A stretch of DNA of 64,000 bases from NCBI GenBank assembly GCA_951812795.1, contig OX638325.1:186001-250000 (forward strand), written 5' to 3'. Under the pieces are notes generated by a model. The model saw only the letters and a list, made by a program, of their open reading frames with translations, had not been told where the DNA came from and ran no database searches. Shown here piece after piece: positions 23,270-33,508 of the stretch. The DNA comes from an uncultured Dehalococcoidia bacterium (GTDB lineage: Bacteria; Chloroflexota; Dehalococcoidia; Lucifugimonadales; Lucifugimonadaceae). The translations under genes were made by a program, and so were the position numbers. The first letter of the stretch is position 1; each line of letters begins with the position of its first letter.

Positions 23270-25642
23270 ATGACTATTTCACCCGAAAACTTCACGCACG
23301 GAGCAAGAGCGGCGATCGATGCCGCCGTTCAACTGATGTTGCAACGCAAAAACGTCCAGCTAGACGTTGAGCACATCCTTTTCGCGATGACGGACAGCGC
23401 TGAAAGCCCGGTGCGCCAGATCCTCGATTTTCTTGAGGTCGACACCGAAGAGTTGCGGACCGACTTGATGCATCTCATCGACGCTAAACCGCAAGGTATT
23501 GGCCAACAGGTTGGACGTCAAAGGCAGATATACATCACGCCGAGGGCGCAGAACGCGATGAGCAAAGCTCAAACGATCCAGCGCAAAACCTTCCGCGACG
23601 ACTTGATGAGCATGGATCATCTGATGATCGCAATCGTGGAAGAAGCGGACGGCGAACTAGCCAAGGTGCTAGCGAAGCACCGCATCACTGCGGAACGAGT
23701 GTACGTCGCGGACCACCAGGTGCGGGGCGCCGCGCGGGTCACTACTCCGGATGCTGAACAGGCGTACGGTGTGCTGCGCAAGTACACAACCGATTTGACG
23801 AATCTAGCTCGCGAAGGCAAGCTTGACCCGATCGTCGGTCGCGACTACGAGATCCGTAGAGTCATGCAAACCCTCACCCGACGTACCAAGAACAACCCGG
23901 CACTGATCGGTGACGCTGGTGTGGGAAAGACTGCCATCATCGAAGGGTTAGCCCAGAAGATCGACGAAGGCGATGTCCCAACGATGCTATTGGGCAAGCG
24001 AGTATTGGCCTTGAGCATCGGCGTCTTGTTGGCAGGCGCGAAGTTCCGCGGTGAATTCGAAGAGCGATTGAAGTCGGTCATCGATGAAGCTCAAGCGTCG
24101 GCGGGTGAGATCATCCTCTTTGTTGATGAGCTCCATTCGGTCGTCGGTGCTGGGACGGGCAGCGAGGGTTCGCTTGACGCGGCCAACATGATGAAACCGG
24201 CACTCGCGCGTGGTGAACTTCAAGTCGTCGGCGCCACAACCCCGGAGGAGTACCGACGATTCATCGAAAAGGATGCCGCACTCGAACGCAGATTCACACC
24301 AATATGGGTCGAGGAGCCTGACGCGGAGTCTGCGGTTGAGATGTTGAATGCGATTCGAGGCAATTATGAGTCACACCACAACGTTGAACTGACCGATTCC
24401 GCACTCCGGGCCGCAGCCCGGTTGAGTGACCGCTATATCACCGATAGACAACTCCCCGACAAGGCTGTAGACCTCATCGATGAAGCGGCTGCCAAGGCTC
24501 GGATCGAACGCGCCCCGGCAGTGGCTATCGATGATCAAAACAGCACGACAGACGCGGCGCCTCTCGTAATCGACGAAAAGGACATCGCAGCGCTAATTGC
24601 AGAGAGGATCGGCGTCCCACTGGACCAACTGGTTGAAGAGGAGGTCGAAAAACTCCTCAAACTCGAAGAGCGGCTCCACGAACGCGTGATCGGGCAAGAT
24701 GTGGCAGTCAAGACCTTGGCAGACGCGGTACGTCGAGGCAGAATGGGATTGAAAGATGCGAATCGCCCGACGGGTGTTTTCCTGTTCATGGGACCGACTG
24801 GGGTCGGCAAGACCGAACTGGCTAAAGCACTGGCAGAGTTCATGTTCGACGATCCTAACCATATGATCAGGCTAGACATGTCGGAATATGAGGAACGTCA
24901 CTCAATTTCTCGAATGATCGGTGCTCCACCGGGATATATCGGTTACGATGATGCGGGTCAGTTGACAGAAGCTGTGAGACGTCGGCCTTATTCTGTCGTA
25001 TTGCTTGACGAAATTGAGAAGGCTCACCCCAGCGTTTACGACAGCATGCTACAGATCTTCGACGACGGCAGATTGACGGATGGTCATGGTCGCACGGTCG
25101 ATTTCACCAACACGATCATCATCATGACCAGCAACTTAGGAACGGCTGACCGTAATCGTGGAGGTTTGGGTTTTACCACTGATTCCGATGAAGGAAGACG
25201 CAATGAGTTTGATTCGCCTGGCATGACGCATCGTCACCAACAGGCATTGAGATCGCGGTTCGCACCGGAGTTCCTTAACCGAATCGACGACATTGTTGTG
25301 TTTGACGCGCTTGGACGAGGCGAAATCGATCAAATCGTGCGCAAATTCATCCGGCAGGTTGAGCAGCGGTTAGAAGACCGCGATATTTCGATTGAACTCA
25401 CCGATGCCGCTGAAAGGTGGATCGCTGAGCGCGGATATGACACGTGGATGGGAGCCCGTCCCATGTCAAGGGCGATTCAACGTTACATCGAATCGCCCTT
25501 GGCATTGGCACTGCTAAATGGTGAAGTAAGCGATGGCGTTCATGTCGTCATCGATGTTGATGACGGACAGGTCGTATTCAACCGAGATGGGGTCAGAGAA
25601 TTCACGACTAAGACAGAATCCGCACTGGCTGAGGCCAGCTGA
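23270..25642 (+). CDS. clpC: ATP-dependent Clp protease ATP-binding subunit, ClpC type
   Basis: 790 residues from the ATG at 23270 (GGGAA 5 bases upstream); the open frame continues upstream without a better start. Order of domains: Clp-N double repeat (1-150), AAA+ module 1 with Walker A GDAGVGKT and LFVDELHSVVGAG, a short linker, AAA+ module 2 with Walker A GPTGVGKTELAKAL and LLDEIEKAHPSV, and a C-terminal D2-small domain. The long coiled-coil M-domain of ClpB is missing. A GGLGF loop in module 2 resembles the ClpP-docking tripeptide, so it probably unfolds proteins for ClpP. Divergent to hsp20. No zinc finger is seen, unlike ClpA-type or ClpE-type variants. Confidence 0.92.
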   Translation: MTISPENFTHGARAAIDAAVQLMLQRKNVQLDVEHILFAMTDSAESPVRQILDFLEVDTEELRTDLMHLIDAKPQGIGQQVGRQRQIYITPRAQNAMSKAQTIQRKTFRDDLMSMDHLMIAIVEEADGELAKVLAKHRITAERVYVADHQVRGAARVTTPDAEQAYGVLRKYTTDLTNLAREGKLDPIVGRDYEIRRVMQTLTRRTKNNPALIGDAGVGKTAIIEGLAQKIDEGDVPTMLLGKRVLALSIGVLLAGAKFRGEFEERLKSVIDEAQASAGEIILFVDELHSVVGAGTGSEGSLDAANMMKPALARGELQVVGATTPEEYRRFIEKDAALERRFTPIWVEEPDAESAVEMLNAIRGNYESHHNVELTDSALRAAARLSDRYITDRQLPDKAVDLIDEAAAKARIERAPAVAIDDQNSTTDAAPLVIDEKDIAALIAERIGVPLDQLVEEEVEKLLKLEERLHERVIGQDVAVKTLADAVRRGRMGLKDANRPTGVFLFMGPTGVGKTELAKALAEFMFDDPNHMIRLDMSEYEERHSISRMIGAPPGYIGYDDAGQLTEAVRRRPYSVVLLDEIEKAHPSVYDSMLQIFDDGRLTDGHGRTVDFTNTIIIMTSNLGTADRNRGGLGFTTDSDEGRRNEFDSPGMTHRHQQALRSRFAPEFLNRIDDIVVFDALGRGEIDQIVRKFIRQVEQRLEDRDISIELTDAAERWIAERGYDTWMGARPMSRAIQRYIESPLALALLNGEVSDGVHVVIDVDDGQVVFNRDGVREFTTKTESALAEAS

Positions 25643-25713
25643 GCGTTAGAATCGAGACAAGACTTGAACCGAAAGAACCCTTTACAAACCTCGGCTCAAG
25701 TTAACTCGGTTTG

Positions 25714-26388
25714 ATGCCGTCAGACGACCAACTTTACCCCGACGATACGGTCGCCCGACGCAGCAATGCCAATCGTTTGTCTCCTACCCGTCTGACCGAG
25801 GTTGTCCTCGGTTATCTCGCCAGAAATCCGAAATGGGTCCAGATCGGAATCTGGTCAGTTGTTCTCGGTTCCACCGCGGCTGGCATCGGGCTGTGGATCG
25901 GTGACTATCTCGATATCACCGACGTCGGGTATCTCGCGACCTTTTACCTCAACCTAGTCGGGGCAGCCACGATCATTCTGCCATTGCCGGGCGTATTGGC
26001 CGCGTGCGTTGCTGCCGAACCGTCCTTGGGGCTCCATCCAATTATTATCGGGCTCGTCGGCGCAGCAGGTGCGACGCTGGGGGAAACGACCGCTTACCTA
26101 GCTGGATTCGCGGGTCAAAATGCGGCGATGAAATTCCGATGGTACCCTCGCATTCACGATTTAATGGAACGCAACGGAGCGGTGACCCTCTTTGCGGTTT
26201 CGCTGATACCAACCCCGTTTTTCGACCTCGCCGGGATTGCAGCAGGAGCGCTCCTCTACCCGTATCGGAAGTTCCTGATCTACGTTTTCGCCGGCAAATT
26301 GATTCGTTTGGTCATCATGGCGTACGCGTGCCGTTCGGGTATCGAGTGGTTGAGAGACATATTCGAACTAAACATGCCGATAGGATAG
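25714..26388 (+). CDS. VTT-domain (DedA/SNARE-associated) membrane protein
   Basis: 224 residues with a hydrophilic N-terminal 40 residues and then five or so hydrophobic segments. The pattern LVGAAGATLGETTAYLAGFAG followed by a loop and SLIPTPFFDLAGIAAGALLYPYRKFL is the VTT/YqaA-like signature (Gly-rich reentrant helix plus an Arg/Pro region). DedA relatives flip polyprenyl phosphate or phospholipids. TTG at 25711 is directly followed by ATG at 25714; the ATG is used here. No operon partner is clear. Confidence 0.8.
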   Translation: MPSDDQLYPDDTVARRSNANRLSPTRLTEVVLGYLARNPKWVQIGIWSVVLGSTAAGIGLWIGDYLDITDVGYLATFYLNLVGAATIILPLPGVLAACVAAEPSLGLHPIIIGLVGAAGATLGETTAYLAGFAGQNAAMKFRWYPRIHDLMERNGAVTLFAVSLIPTPFFDLAGIAAGALLYPYRKFLIYVFAGKLIRLVIMAYACRSGIEWLRDIFELNMPIG

Positions 26389-26456
26389 TTGTTCAACGAT
26401 CTTCAACCAAGACCGTCTTCTCGGCGGTCCTGTAGTTCTTAATCCCAGCTGTAGCG

Positions 26457-27656
26457 ATGTCCGCCTCAATCGCACCCGATGTTCCAAGCCCACTCGGCGA
26501 CTTGTCGATCATCCTCGTAGCGGCAGGTCGATCATCTCGGATGGAAGGAGTCGACAAGCTGTTTTTGTCGATCGATGGACGGCCGGTGCTTTGGCACTCA
26601 TTGGCGGTATTTGAAGCGTGCGAATTGGTGAACACGGTCATCGTTGTGTCCCATCCATCGAGAATCCGCGAGTTTCGTGAGAGCATCGCCAACAGCGGAT
26701 TTTCGAAGCCATGTCAGATAGTCGCGGGAGGGGACCGTCGTCAGGATTCGGTGCGCAAGGGTATCGAAGAACTCCGCCGGATCAACGACGAATCGACATT
26801 TATCGCCGTACACGATGCGGCTCGACCATTCATCGACGCAGCCATGTTGAATCGTGGTGTCTTCGCGGCTGGACGCGTCGGTGCAGTCATCCCGGTTGTC
26901 CCACTCAAGGACACCATTAAACGAGTTTCAAACGGACTGGTCGTAGATACTCCGCGGCGAGATGAGTTGTATTCCGTGCAAACCCCCCAAGTATTCAGAT
27001 CCGAGATCCTCCAAGCAGCCCATGAAACCGTCGATGAAGACGTTACTGACGATGCGTCGATGGTTGAAATCGCGGGCGGTTTGGTAGGAACCTTCGAAGG
27101 GTCGTACAAGAACATCAAGATTACGACTCAGTCCGATATTCCAATCGCTCATACGATCGCAGTGGGGCAAGAACCCTCATTGAAGTTTCGCTCGGGAATC
27201 GGATTCGACGGTCATCGGCTCGTCGAAGGTGGCCCGTTGAAGATTGGCGGTTCGGAGATCGACTTCGAGATGCATCTCCAAGGACATTCAGATGGTGACG
27301 TGTTGATGCATGCGGTAGCGAGTGGGATTTTGGGCGCATCTGGTCTTGGCGATCTCGGTGGGAATTTCCCTTCTGACGATCCCAAATACGCCGGGTTCGA
27401 TAGCGCGCGATTCATTCGCGAAGCGACGATCCGAGTCGCGTCTCTAGGATGGCGCGTAGACCACGTCGACACGATGGTGATCGCTCAACGCCCCAGATTG
27501 GCGGTCCACGCACCGGCGTTCGAGTCGAACATCGCGCAAGCAATCGGTATCGAAATTGAACGCGTTAACGTAAAGATCACTTCGACCGACGAGGTAGGTG
27601 CCATCGGTAAAGGTGAAGGCATCGCGTCTCAAGCAATCGTGACCTTAGTTCGATAG
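26457..27656 (+). CDS. ispDF: Bifunctional IspD/IspF (MEP cytidylyltransferase / ME-cPP synthase)
   Basis: 399 residues with two enzymes of the MEP isoprenoid pathway fused. Residues 15-235 are IspD: LSIILVAAGRSSRMEGVDK (CTP-binding loop), VHDAARPFI and PLKDTIKRV, VQTPQVF, and TDDASMVE. Residues 243-399 are IspF: GIGFDGHRLVEGGPLKIGG, HSDGDVLMHAV (metal-binding His/Asp), LGDLGGNFPSDDP, and KITSTDEVGAIGKGEGI. They catalyse steps 3 and 5 of the pathway. The fusion is known from alpha- and epsilon-proteobacteria. It precedes cysS by 62 bp. Confidence 0.95.
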   Translation: MSASIAPDVPSPLGDLSIILVAAGRSSRMEGVDKLFLSIDGRPVLWHSLAVFEACELVNTVIVVSHPSRIREFRESIANSGFSKPCQIVAGGDRRQDSVRKGIEELRRINDESTFIAVHDAARPFIDAAMLNRGVFAAGRVGAVIPVVPLKDTIKRVSNGLVVDTPRRDELYSVQTPQVFRSEILQAAHETVDEDVTDDASMVEIAGGLVGTFEGSYKNIKITTQSDIPIAHTIAVGQEPSLKFRSGIGFDGHRLVEGGPLKIGGSEIDFEMHLQGHSDGDVLMHAVASGILGASGLGDLGGNFPSDDPKYAGFDSARFIREATIRVASLGWRVDHVDTMVIAQRPRLAVHAPAFESNIAQAIGIEIERVNVKITSTDEVGAIGKGEGIASQAIVTLVR

Positions 27657-27718
27657 CCAACGGCACTAGTAGAATCTTTCGCGACAAACCTCGATAGCCC
27701 GATCCCGATTGCCTGATC

Positions 27719-29086
27719 ATGCTGCTCTACAATACGCTCACTCGCCAGAAAGAAGAGTTCAAACAGATTTCCGACCCGGTGCGAATGTACGTGTGCGGGG
27801 TTACCACGTACGACGAACCGCATTTGGGGCACGCGTTGTCGTCCATGATCTTTGAGGTTATGCAGTCGTACATGCAATACCGCGGGATCAACGTCAAACG
27901 AGTTCAAAACTTCACCGATGTCGACGACAAGATAATCGATCGCGCGGCCGAGAATGGCATCGATTGGTTCGCATTGACGCAAGAGCACGTCGACTCATTC
28001 TTCGAGGCCATGGACGGACTCAACGTAAAAAGGGCGGATCACTATCCCCGCGTCTCTGAAGAGATGGACTCAATAATCGATCTGATTGGAGAACTGGTCG
28101 ATTTAGGCGCCGCATACGAAGCCGGCGGTTCCGTTTATTACCGAGTTCGTCGCGACGAAGACTACGGGAAATTGAGCGGACGAACAATCGACGGTATGGC
28201 TGAATTGGCGAGGTTAGAACCAGATCTATTGAAGGAAAATCCCGAGGATTTCGCACTCTGGAAAGCGTGGAAACCGGGCGAACCATCGTGGGAAAGCCCG
28301 TGGGGTCCGGGTAGGCCGGGTTGGCACATCGAATGCAGCGCGATGGCGCGTCGGTACCTGGGTGACCAAGTGGACATCCACGGAGGCGGATTAGATCTAG
28401 TGTTCCCGCATCACGAAAACGAGGTCGCACAGTCTGAATCAGCTACTGGAGTGGTTCCGTTCGCGCGTTTCTGGGTGCACAACGGTTTGTTGAGGATGGG
28501 CGGTGATGAAAAGATGTCGAAATCGCTCGGCAACTTTGTGACGGTGCGCGACGCGCTCAAGTCATATTCAACGGATGCCATTCGGATGTGGATTTTCCAG
28601 AGTCACTACCGTAGCCCAGCGACCTACGATGTCGAGAATCTCGTAGCTGCTGAACGCTCGGTCCGAAGGTTGAGGCAAGCGGCCAACGCTGAGAACGCTG
28701 GTGCTGGTAGCGGCGAATCGTACGACGGGGAACACATCAAAGAACGTTTCATCGCGGCGATGGACGATGATTTGAACACACCGCGGGCTCTGGCTGCCGT
28801 ATTCGATCTAGCCCGTGAGATTTTCACCCATCAAGCGAATGGTGCCGACATCGCGGAAGGTCAGGCCGTGTTGAGGGAGTTGGTCGGCGTGTTGGGATTG
28901 ACGCTTGAAGAACCTGCTATCGAAGACGCACCAGATTCGTCGGAGATTGACGCCTTGATCGCTAAGCGTCAGGAAGCGCGCCAGCAACGGGACTTTAGTA
29001 CCGCTGACGCGATTCGCGATCAGTTACTCGACATGGGCATTGAGATTTCCGACACTCCCCAAGGAACGTCTTGGCGAAGGGCGTGA
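27719..29086 (+). CDS. cysS: Cysteinyl-tRNA synthetase
   Basis: 455 residues. Class I signatures: HLGH in DEPHLGHAL (HIGH box), [12 protein letters not shown], the zinc-ligand region [13 protein letters not shown] and [12 protein letters not shown], and the KMSKSLGN box (about 260). The anticodon-binding domain and a short C-terminal helical region follow. It charges tRNA-Cys. An IspDF-CysS order is also common in other bacteria. Confidence 0.96.
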   Translation: MLLYNTLTRQKEEFKQISDPVRMYVCGVTTYDEPHLGHALSSMIFEVMQSYMQYRGINVKRVQNFTDVDDKIIDRAAENGIDWFALTQEHVDSFFEAMDGLNVKRADHYPRVSEEMDSIIDLIGELVDLGAAYEAGGSVYYRVRRDEDYGKLSGRTIDGMAELARLEPDLLKENPEDFALWKAWKPGEPSWESPWGPGRPGWHIECSAMARRYLGDQVDIHGGGLDLVFPHHENEVAQSESATGVVPFARFWVHNGLLRMGGDEKMSKSLGNFVTVRDALKSYSTDAIRMWIFQSHYRSPATYDVENLVAAERSVRRLRQAANAENAGAGSGESYDGEHIKERFIAAMDDDLNTPRALAAVFDLAREIFTHQANGADIAEGQAVLRELVGVLGLTLEEPAIEDAPDSSEIDALIAKRQEARQQRDFSTADAIRDQLLDMGIEISDTPQGTSWRRA

Positions 29087-29104
29087 CGGCAGTCGATCAG
29101 TTCA

Positions 29105-29314
29105 TCAACTGAATCGGACGTTGGCAATTGCGACGGCCACGAATATCACTGTCAGAACGATCGTAGACCGGAAAAGCAGTTTTTCGACGCCGCGGCGGAC
29201 GTGGAACGTGCTCTCGGCCTGACCGAATACGGAAGGATTGTTGCCGCGTGCCTGCAACAGCAGAATCACGATCAGCACGATGGCGATGACGAGGAGCGCA
29301 ATTTGGAACCACAT
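29105..29314 (-). CDS. secG: Preprotein translocase subunit SecG
   Basis: 69 residues with two membrane helices (about 3-19 and 48-66) separated by the conserved cytosolic loop LLQARGNNPSVFGQ followed by a Gly-Val-Glu-Lys segment. Helices and loop match SecG, the small accessory subunit of SecYEG. It is convergent with cysS (18 bp apart) and lies downstream of gatB on the same strand. Confidence 0.88.
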   Translation of the reverse strand: MWFQIALLVIAIVLIVILLLQARGNNPSVFGQAESTFHVRRGVEKLLFRSTIVLTVIFVAVAIANVRFS

Positions 29315-29366
29315 GTCTACAAGGTTAATTCAGCGCGGCGCCACATCAGCAACTTCGCCACTCAGA

Positions 29367-30848
29367 TTACTGTTCCATTGCCTCACCAAGTAACTGCATC
29401 ACCGCCTGTGCGTCAGCTCGACCGCGCGTTGCTTTCATAACCTGCCCCATCAAGAAACGTATCGCCGTCGTCTTGCCTGACCGGTAGTCGGCTACCGCGT
29501 CCTCATTGTTCGCCAATACTTCTTGGATTATTGGCGTCAACTCGTCGGCATCGCCAACCGCGGCCAAACCAAGTCTTTGGATAACTTCATCGGGATCAGC
29601 GCCATTGTCGAACATTTCGCCGAACACGCGTTTGGCTGAGTTGTTGTTGATCTCGCGTTTTTGGAACTTTCTCACGAGCACTGCCAACGACGAAGGTTTG
29701 ACGCGGGTCTCTTTGATCGAACCAACATCGTGTTCATGCATCATTCGGGCCATTTCGCCATTCAACCAGTTTGCGGTCTCTTTGGCGAAGTCGGCTTGTT
29801 CACTGTCTGATCCACCGGCTACGGAATCCATTACGGTTTCGAAGTATTCAGCGGAATTCCGGTCGTCTACAATGAGCGATGCGTCGTAATCCGACAAACC
29901 CCAACGGTCCTTGAATCTCTTTTTCTTAGCGAGTGGCAGCTCCGGCATCTCAGATTTGATTTGAGACACCCAATTGCGTTCGATTTGGAGCGGAGGGATA
30001 TCCGGTTCCGGGAAGTATCGATAGTCGTGGGCGTCTTCCTTCGAACGTTGGGCAACGGTTACCTTCTCACCATCCATCCATCCTCGCGTCTCTTGTACGA
30101 TCTTTTCCCCACGTTCGATGGCAGCGACCTGACGTTTTATCTCGTACTCGATCGCTTCGCAGACCGCTCGTACCCGATTCATGTTCTTGACTTCGACTTT
30201 TTCGCCTAGCGTGGATGAACCAACTGGTCTGACGCTTACATTGGCGTCACATCTGAAAGACCCTTCCTCCATATTCGCCGTCCCAACACCCAAGTAACGG
30301 ATGATCGCCTGCAACGAAGTGATGTATGCCTCGACCTGCTCAGTGTTTCGCATGTCTGGTTCAGTGACGATCTCCATGAGCGGCACCCCGGCGCGATTGA
30401 TGTCCAACAAAGAGTGCATCACTCCGCCGGTAGGGGAGTCGATGTGAATCAGTCGCGCCACGTCTTCTTCCATGTGCACTCGGTTGATCCCAACCCGACA
30501 CGGTACGTCGGTCGGCAATTCAAGCCAGCCTTCAGTGCAAATCGGTTCGTCGAACTGGGATATCTGGTAGCCCTTCATCAAGTCCGGGTAGGTGTATTGT
30601 TTGCGGTCGAACTTTGTAACCTCTGCGATATCGCAATTCAGCGCAAGACCGATTTCAATCGCCGATTCGACGGCACGCTTGTTAACTACCGGCAATGTAC
30701 CTGGCAACGCCATAGATACCGGATCCACCAAGGTGTTCGGCGGCGCCTTTTGGTAGCCAGCACCGGACCACGAGAACATCTTGCTCTTCGTGTTGAGTTG
30801 CACGTGGGTCTCAAGACCGATTACCGCTTCAAACTCAGTTGTTGTCAT
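29367..30848 (-). CDS. gatB: Aspartyl/glutamyl-tRNA amidotransferase subunit B
   Basis: About 493 residues from the ATG at 30848 (GGAA 8-10 bases upstream); ATGs at 30857 and 30872 are also possible. It has the GatB opening FEAVIGLETHVQL, LPGTLPVVNKRAVE, KGYQISQFDEPI, NRVHMEEDVARLIH, INRAGVPLMEIVTEPDMR, and the C-terminal YqeY-like tail ending MKATRGRADAQAVMQLL. It recognises misacylated Glu-tRNA(Gln) or Asp-tRNA(Asn) for amidation by GatA, which, like GatC, is not in the window. Presence suggests an indirect Gln- or Asn-tRNA route. Confidence 0.95.
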   Translation of the reverse strand: MTTTEFEAVIGLETHVQLNTKSKMFSWSGAGYQKAPPNTLVDPVSMALPGTLPVVNKRAVESAIEIGLALNCDIAEVTKFDRKQYTYPDLMKGYQISQFDEPICTEGWLELPTDVPCRVGINRVHMEEDVARLIHIDSPTGGVMHSLLDINRAGVPLMEIVTEPDMRNTEQVEAYITSLQAIIRYLGVGTANMEEGSFRCDANVSVRPVGSSTLGEKVEVKNMNRVRAVCEAIEYEIKRQVAAIERGEKIVQETRGWMDGEKVTVAQRSKEDAHDYRYFPEPDIPPLQIERNWVSQIKSEMPELPLAKKKRFKDRWGLSDYDASLIVDDRNSAEYFETVMDSVAGGSDSEQADFAKETANWLNGEMARMMHEHDVGSIKETRVKPSSLAVLVRKFQKREINNNSAKRVFGEMFDNGADPDEVIQRLGLAAVGDADELTPIIQEVLANNEDAVADYRSGKTTAIRFLMGQVMKATRGRADAQAVMQLLGEAMEQ

Positions 30849-30919
30849 TGCGCTCATTCCGAATTTCGCCATTGCTCTATATTTTATAACACACGTTCGA
30901 AGCTGCGTTCCGACGCGAA

Positions 30920-31615
30920 TCACCATGCTTCTGGACCGATCAAAGGTACGAAAACGCAGTCCAAGCCGTAATTCACTTCTGAATCGTCTTCGGTTTTCAC
31001 GACGGTGACAAGCCGTTGCCGTTTGAGTTGACCGACCGGGATCACTAAGCGGCCGCCCGTTTTCAGTTGGCCGACTAGGGAATCGGGGATCGCCGGCGCA
31101 CTCGCACCTACGATGATCGCGTCGTATGGTCCGGATTGCGGAAGGCCAAGAACATCATCGGAAGCTTGGATGACGGTTACGTTGTGGTATCCCAATCGCT
31201 CGAGTCTCGAACGGGCAGCGTTGGCGAGCGACGAGATACGTTCGAGGGTGATCACCTTTTCGGCCAACAGCGATAAGATCGCCGCTTGGTAACCCGAACC
31301 GCAGCCGATATCGAGAACGAGACCTCCTTGTGCCGGGATCTTTAACTCCGACACCATGTGGGCGACGAGGCTCGGTTGCGAGATGGTTTGCTCAAAGCCA
31401 ATTGATAGGGCCCGATCATCCTGCGCGCATTGGCGATCGCGCGACATGACGAATTCTTCCCGCGGCACCCGCAACACGGCATCGACAACCCTGGGATCGA
31501 GTTCGCGTCGGGCCAACAGTGCACCTTCCAATGCCGTCCGCTCAAGTCCGGCGTCCGTAGGTAGCGTCGGCTTCCTGATGCGAGACAGTCGATCTTTGAT
31601 CTGGTTGAGTACCAC
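30920..31615 (-). CDS. pcm: Protein-L-isoaspartate O-methyltransferase
   Basis: 231 residues. The N-terminal part has VPREEFV and FEQTISQPSLVAHMV, then the SAM site VLDIGCGSGYQAAILS, ERISSLANAARSRLERLGY, YDAIIVGASAPAIPDSLV and GGRLVIPVG. The enzyme methylates isoaspartyl residues of aged proteins for repair. Start is GTG at 31615. It is upstream of gatB on the same strand with a 71-bp gap. Confidence 0.9.
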   Translation of the reverse strand: MVLNQIKDRLSRIRKPTLPTDAGLERTALEGALLARRELDPRVVDAVLRVPREEFVMSRDRQCAQDDRALSIGFEQTISQPSLVAHMVSELKIPAQGGLVLDIGCGSGYQAAILSLLAEKVITLERISSLANAARSRLERLGYHNVTVIQASDDVLGLPQSGPYDAIIVGASAPAIPDSLVGQLKTGGRLVIPVGQLKRQRLVTVVKTEDDSEVNYGLDCVFVPLIGPEAW

Positions 31616-31966
31616 GTCTAAAACTTCGGACGCTACCCGTATCCATAACCCTGGTGCAATTTCCGTTTCTTACTGAATGAAGAATACACAGGTAGGATAG
31701 CGTTTCATTAAATAGTGCGCAAATCAGGTAAGGAATTGGAATTGGCGCTAGCAATCAGGGGTTTTCGCCCTTCTAAGGCTGATATCAAGGCGATGTCACC
31801 GAAACGAGCACTGCTTTGCTACTGGTAAAATTAAAGACGTGAAGCAATCAACAGCCGACGTAGCAACGATGGTCGGCTCGAACTGTTCCGAAATCGGGTT
31901 GCGATCTTTGGCGGCCCAACCGCCGCCGCAACGACTTACAAGCGGACGCAGAAACTGGGAGGCCAG
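31616..31966. other. Intergenic region between pcm (-) and sufB (+)
   Basis: 351 bp without a convincing gene. It must hold divergent promoters for pcm and the suf operon. A short frame (31840-31971, GTG start, 43 codons) runs into the sufB start but resembles nothing I know. The 3' end carries GGGAGG 5 bases before the sufB TTG. I could not assign an IscR or SufR operator. Confidence 0.5.
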
Positions 31967-33436
31967 TTGACTACTCAGGAAAGACTAACTATCTCGCGCG
32001 AATCCCAGCTCGAAGACTCGGGCTACAAATGGGGTTTTACGACTGACATCGAGATGGAGATGGCACCCAAGGGTGTAAATGCTGACATCGTGCGTCTCAT
32101 CTCCGGGAAGAAAGACGAACCTGAATGGATGCTTGAGTGGCGGTTAAAGGCCTTCGAATACTGGAACGGTCTGCAACTTCAGGATGCTGAGCCGCGTTGG
32201 GCGAAGTTACGTTACCCCGAGATCGACTACCAAGACATCTACTACTACGCAGCGCCAAAGTCTCAGGATGATGCACCTAAGAGCTTGGACGAGGTGGATC
32301 CTGAGATGCTTGAGACTTTCGATAAGCTCGGGATCCCGTTGCACGAACGCGAACGCCTGGCCGGCGTGGCAGTCGACGCCGTTTTCGACTCGGTATCGGT
32401 AGCTACCACATACGCTGACCAACTCGAGGAACGCGGGATCATCTTCTGCTCATTCACAGAAGCGGTCCAAAAACATCCCGAGTTGGTTCAGAAGTATCTG
32501 GGGTCCGTGGTTCCGTACACCGATAACTTCTTCGCCGCGCTCAACTCTGCCGTTTTCTCCGACGGCTCATTCGTGTACATCCCTCCAGGCGTCCGTTGCC
32601 CGATCGAGTTGATGACCTACTTCCGAATCAACACCGAAGGCACCGGTCAATTCGAACGAACACTAATCGTCGCCGACGAGGGCGCATACGTTAGTTACCT
32701 TGAAGGCTGTACTGCACCGATCCGACGAACCAGTCAGTTACACGCTGCGGTGGTCGAATTGGTGTCGCTCGACCGCGGCGAAATCAAGTACTCGACGATC
32801 CAGAACTGGTACCCGGGAACTAAAGACGGCCAAGGCGGTGTCTACAACTTCGTAACCAAACGAGGGATTACTGGGAACGACGCCAAGATCTCGTGGACAC
32901 AGGTCGAAACTGGTTCCGCGATCACTTGGAAATATCCGTCGGTCATTCTGCGGGGCGACAATTCGGTCGGTGAGTTCTACTCGGTCGCGTTAGCCAATAA
33001 CTACCAACAGGCCGACACTGGCACGAAGATGATCCACATCGGCAAGAACACGAAGTCGACTATCGTGTCAAAGGGAATTTCGGCCGGTCACGGTGAAAAC
33101 ACCTACCGCGGCGGGGTAAAGATATTGCCCGGCGCTGAGAACGCTACGAACCACACGCAATGTGACTCGCTGTTGGTCGGCGATCAGTGCGGCGCTCACA
33201 CGGTCCCATACATCGAAGTGCGTAATCCCACGGCGAGACTGGAGCATGAAGCGAGCACTTCGAAAGTAAGCGATGAACAGCTTTTCTATCTCATGGCACG
33301 CGGGATCTCCGAAGAAGATGCTCACCACATGATCATCACGGGATGGAGCCGCGACGTCATCAATGAATTGCCATTCGAATTCGCGCTTGAAGCCGGTCAA
33401 TTGCTCAAGGTAAGTCTTGAAGGCGCGGTCGGATAA
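31967..33436 (+). CDS. sufB: Fe-S cluster assembly protein SufB
   Basis: 489 residues, close to the usual 460-490. Landmarks: [83 protein letters not shown], and [12 protein letters not shown], with [20 protein letters not shown] near residue 390. SufB carries the sulfur/cluster site of the SufBC2D scaffold. The start is TTG with a good GGGAGG site. First gene of the sufB-C-D-U run. Confidence 0.97.
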   Translation: MTTQERLTISRESQLEDSGYKWGFTTDIEMEMAPKGVNADIVRLISGKKDEPEWMLEWRLKAFEYWNGLQLQDAEPRWAKLRYPEIDYQDIYYYAAPKSQDDAPKSLDEVDPEMLETFDKLGIPLHERERLAGVAVDAVFDSVSVATTYADQLEERGIIFCSFTEAVQKHPELVQKYLGSVVPYTDNFFAALNSAVFSDGSFVYIPPGVRCPIELMTYFRINTEGTGQFERTLIVADEGAYVSYLEGCTAPIRRTSQLHAAVVELVSLDRGEIKYSTIQNWYPGTKDGQGGVYNFVTKRGITGNDAKISWTQVETGSAITWKYPSVILRGDNSVGEFYSVALANNYQQADTGTKMIHIGKNTKSTIVSKGISAGHGENTYRGGVKILPGAENATNHTQCDSLLVGDQCGAHTVPYIEVRNPTARLEHEASTSKVSDEQLFYLMARGISEEDAHHMIITGWSRDVINELPFEFALEAGQLLKVSLEGAVG

Positions 33437-33508
33437 TCTAACCCGTCCGATCAAACGACGGGAACGTGAACTACAACCCACACCGGGTCACATCGTACGA
33501 GAGAGCGA

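Noticed and set aside
31840-31971. 43-codon frame running into the sufB start
   Set aside because: No known family, composition atypical for these genes; may be a leader peptide but there is no evidence.
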